A stretch of DNA of 64,000 nt, from assembly GCA_944472155.2 (NCBI GenBank), contig OX235279.1, positions 46,845,564 through 46,909,563 on the forward strand, read 5' to 3'. A program made the position numbers and the translations under genes. Origin of the DNA: Trichobilharzia szidati (taxonomy: Eukaryota > Platyhelminthes > Trematoda > Strigeidida > Schistosomatidae). Of this stretch, positions 63,506 through 64,000 are shown one piece after another. The notes below the pieces were generated by a model. It saw only the letters and a list, made by a program, of their open reading frames with translations. It did not search any database and had not been told where the DNA came from. Position 1 is the first letter of the stretch; each line of letters opens with the position of its first letter.

Positions 63506-63935
63506 CTTCCTTTAATTCCTAGAGGAACATAGGGCTTCAGCCGTGCGTCTCCATTGTGTTCTGTTCTCTGCTAGAGTCTTCACCTGACTCCATGTCTGCC
63601 CACACGTTTTCATCTCCTCTTCACATGATCTCCTCCAAGTCACCCTTGCACTGACGACTAACTCACCGCTTCCCTTTCGGGTTCCACTCGAGCAATGGCT
63701 TGTCTAGTGATGTCACTTGATGGTTTCCTCAGAGTATGGCCAATCCAATCCATCTCCACTTCTTCCTGCCTATTTGTTTCACAATCGGTTCCTGCTGTGT
63801 TGGTTCGCTCATTGCCAGAGATCCCTGTTGCTAATCTTTTCTGGCCATCTGATCTTGAGTGGTATTGAGCGAAGACAACTGTTAATGAAGGTCTGTAGTT
63901 TGTTTGAGATGCTCTTTATGACGTACCAATGATAG
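63506..63935 (-). mobile_element. LINE 3' end, truncated copy
   Basis: On the plus strand it begins CCTAGAGGAACATAGGGCTT and follows the copy at 60645 through TCTCCTCCAAGTCACCCTTG and CGCTTCCCTTTCGGGTTCC to CTTTATGACGTACCAATG, where similarity stops. It has no usable open frame. Confidence 0.8.
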
Positions 63936-64000
63936 GAATAATTATTACAATAAATTGTTTTACAAAATACCCCTAGTTCACCCACCTAGACGAATAATAA

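Larger units (their letters stand above)
1..64000 (-). other. Partial giant titin/twitchin-like muscle gene spanning the window
   Basis: Thirty-four minus-strand exons can be chained from 62325 down to 278. All but the repeated exon show standard AG acceptors and GT donors, and every junction has matching phase, giving one open frame of about 4757 codons. Domain order is five Ig domains, five further Ig domains split between linker and core exons, one Ig plus acidic tail, 20 copies of a 156-residue Glu/Val-rich repeat, a short linker and an FN3 domain. Ig and FN3 chains with an extensible acidic segment are the hallmark of sarcomeric titin-family proteins. No kinase, start codon or terminator lies in the window, so titin, twitchin and other members cannot be told apart. 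The gene continues beyond both ends. Confidence 0.9.
62326..64000 (-). other. Intron at the window edge, with SINE and LINE copies
   Basis: It holds a family A SINE (62913-63130) and a LINE 3' end (about 63477-63935). No further exon is supported between 62326 and 64000, so the upstream exon is outside the window. Confidence 0.75.

Overview
The window looks like part of a trematode genome, most likely a blood fluke (Schistosoma or a close relative). The evidence is an AT-rich intron landscape, 5'-truncated non-LTR retrotransposons ending in (TAA)n, tRNA-headed SINEs, and a SINE family carrying a decayed hammerhead-ribozyme-like core of the kind known from schistosome Sm-alpha repeats. The species cannot be fixed from sequence alone.

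Almost everything belongs to one giant gene on the minus strand, read from position 64000 towards 1 and open at both ends. It is a titin/twitchin-like muscle protein. I could chain 34 exons with matching intron phases (76 + 1770 + 257 + 106 + 257 + 145 + 257 + 148 + 257 + 148 + 257 + 899 + 20x468 + 31 + 306 nt). These encode about 4757 codons with no internal stop. In transcription order: a short linker and a 1770-nt exon with five Ig domains (62325-57961); a series of five Ig-core exons of exactly 257 nt alternating with four linker exons of 106-148 nt (56189-41004); an 899-nt exon with one more Ig domain and a long acidic tail (36943-36045); then the most striking part, a tandem array of 20 copies of one exon; then a 31-nt exon and a fibronectin type III exon (1816-278).

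The array (about 2120-35397) repeats a unit of about 1.6-1.75 kb. Each unit holds a 468-nt, phase 0-0 exon encoding a 156-residue Glu/Val-rich, PEVK-like segment (34-35 Glu, 32 Val, 11 Lys and 5 Pro). The 20 copies differ at only two amino-acid positions, while their introns carry variable (CA)n and (TACTA)n tracts. In every copy the best-fitting 5' splice site is a GC donor (GAG|GCGAGT). Joined in frame, the copies would add about 3120 residues of spring-like sequence between the Ig region and the FN3 region. This placing resembles the titin I-band spring, but the sequence itself is its own.

Introns outside the array carry the mobile elements: three copies and one fragment of a tRNA-headed SINE whose 3' tail matches that of the local LINE family, five copies of the hammerhead-like SINE, three copies of the LINE, remnants of other non-LTR elements, a possible MITE-like hairpin, and simple repeats. 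No convincing independent gene was found on the plus strand.
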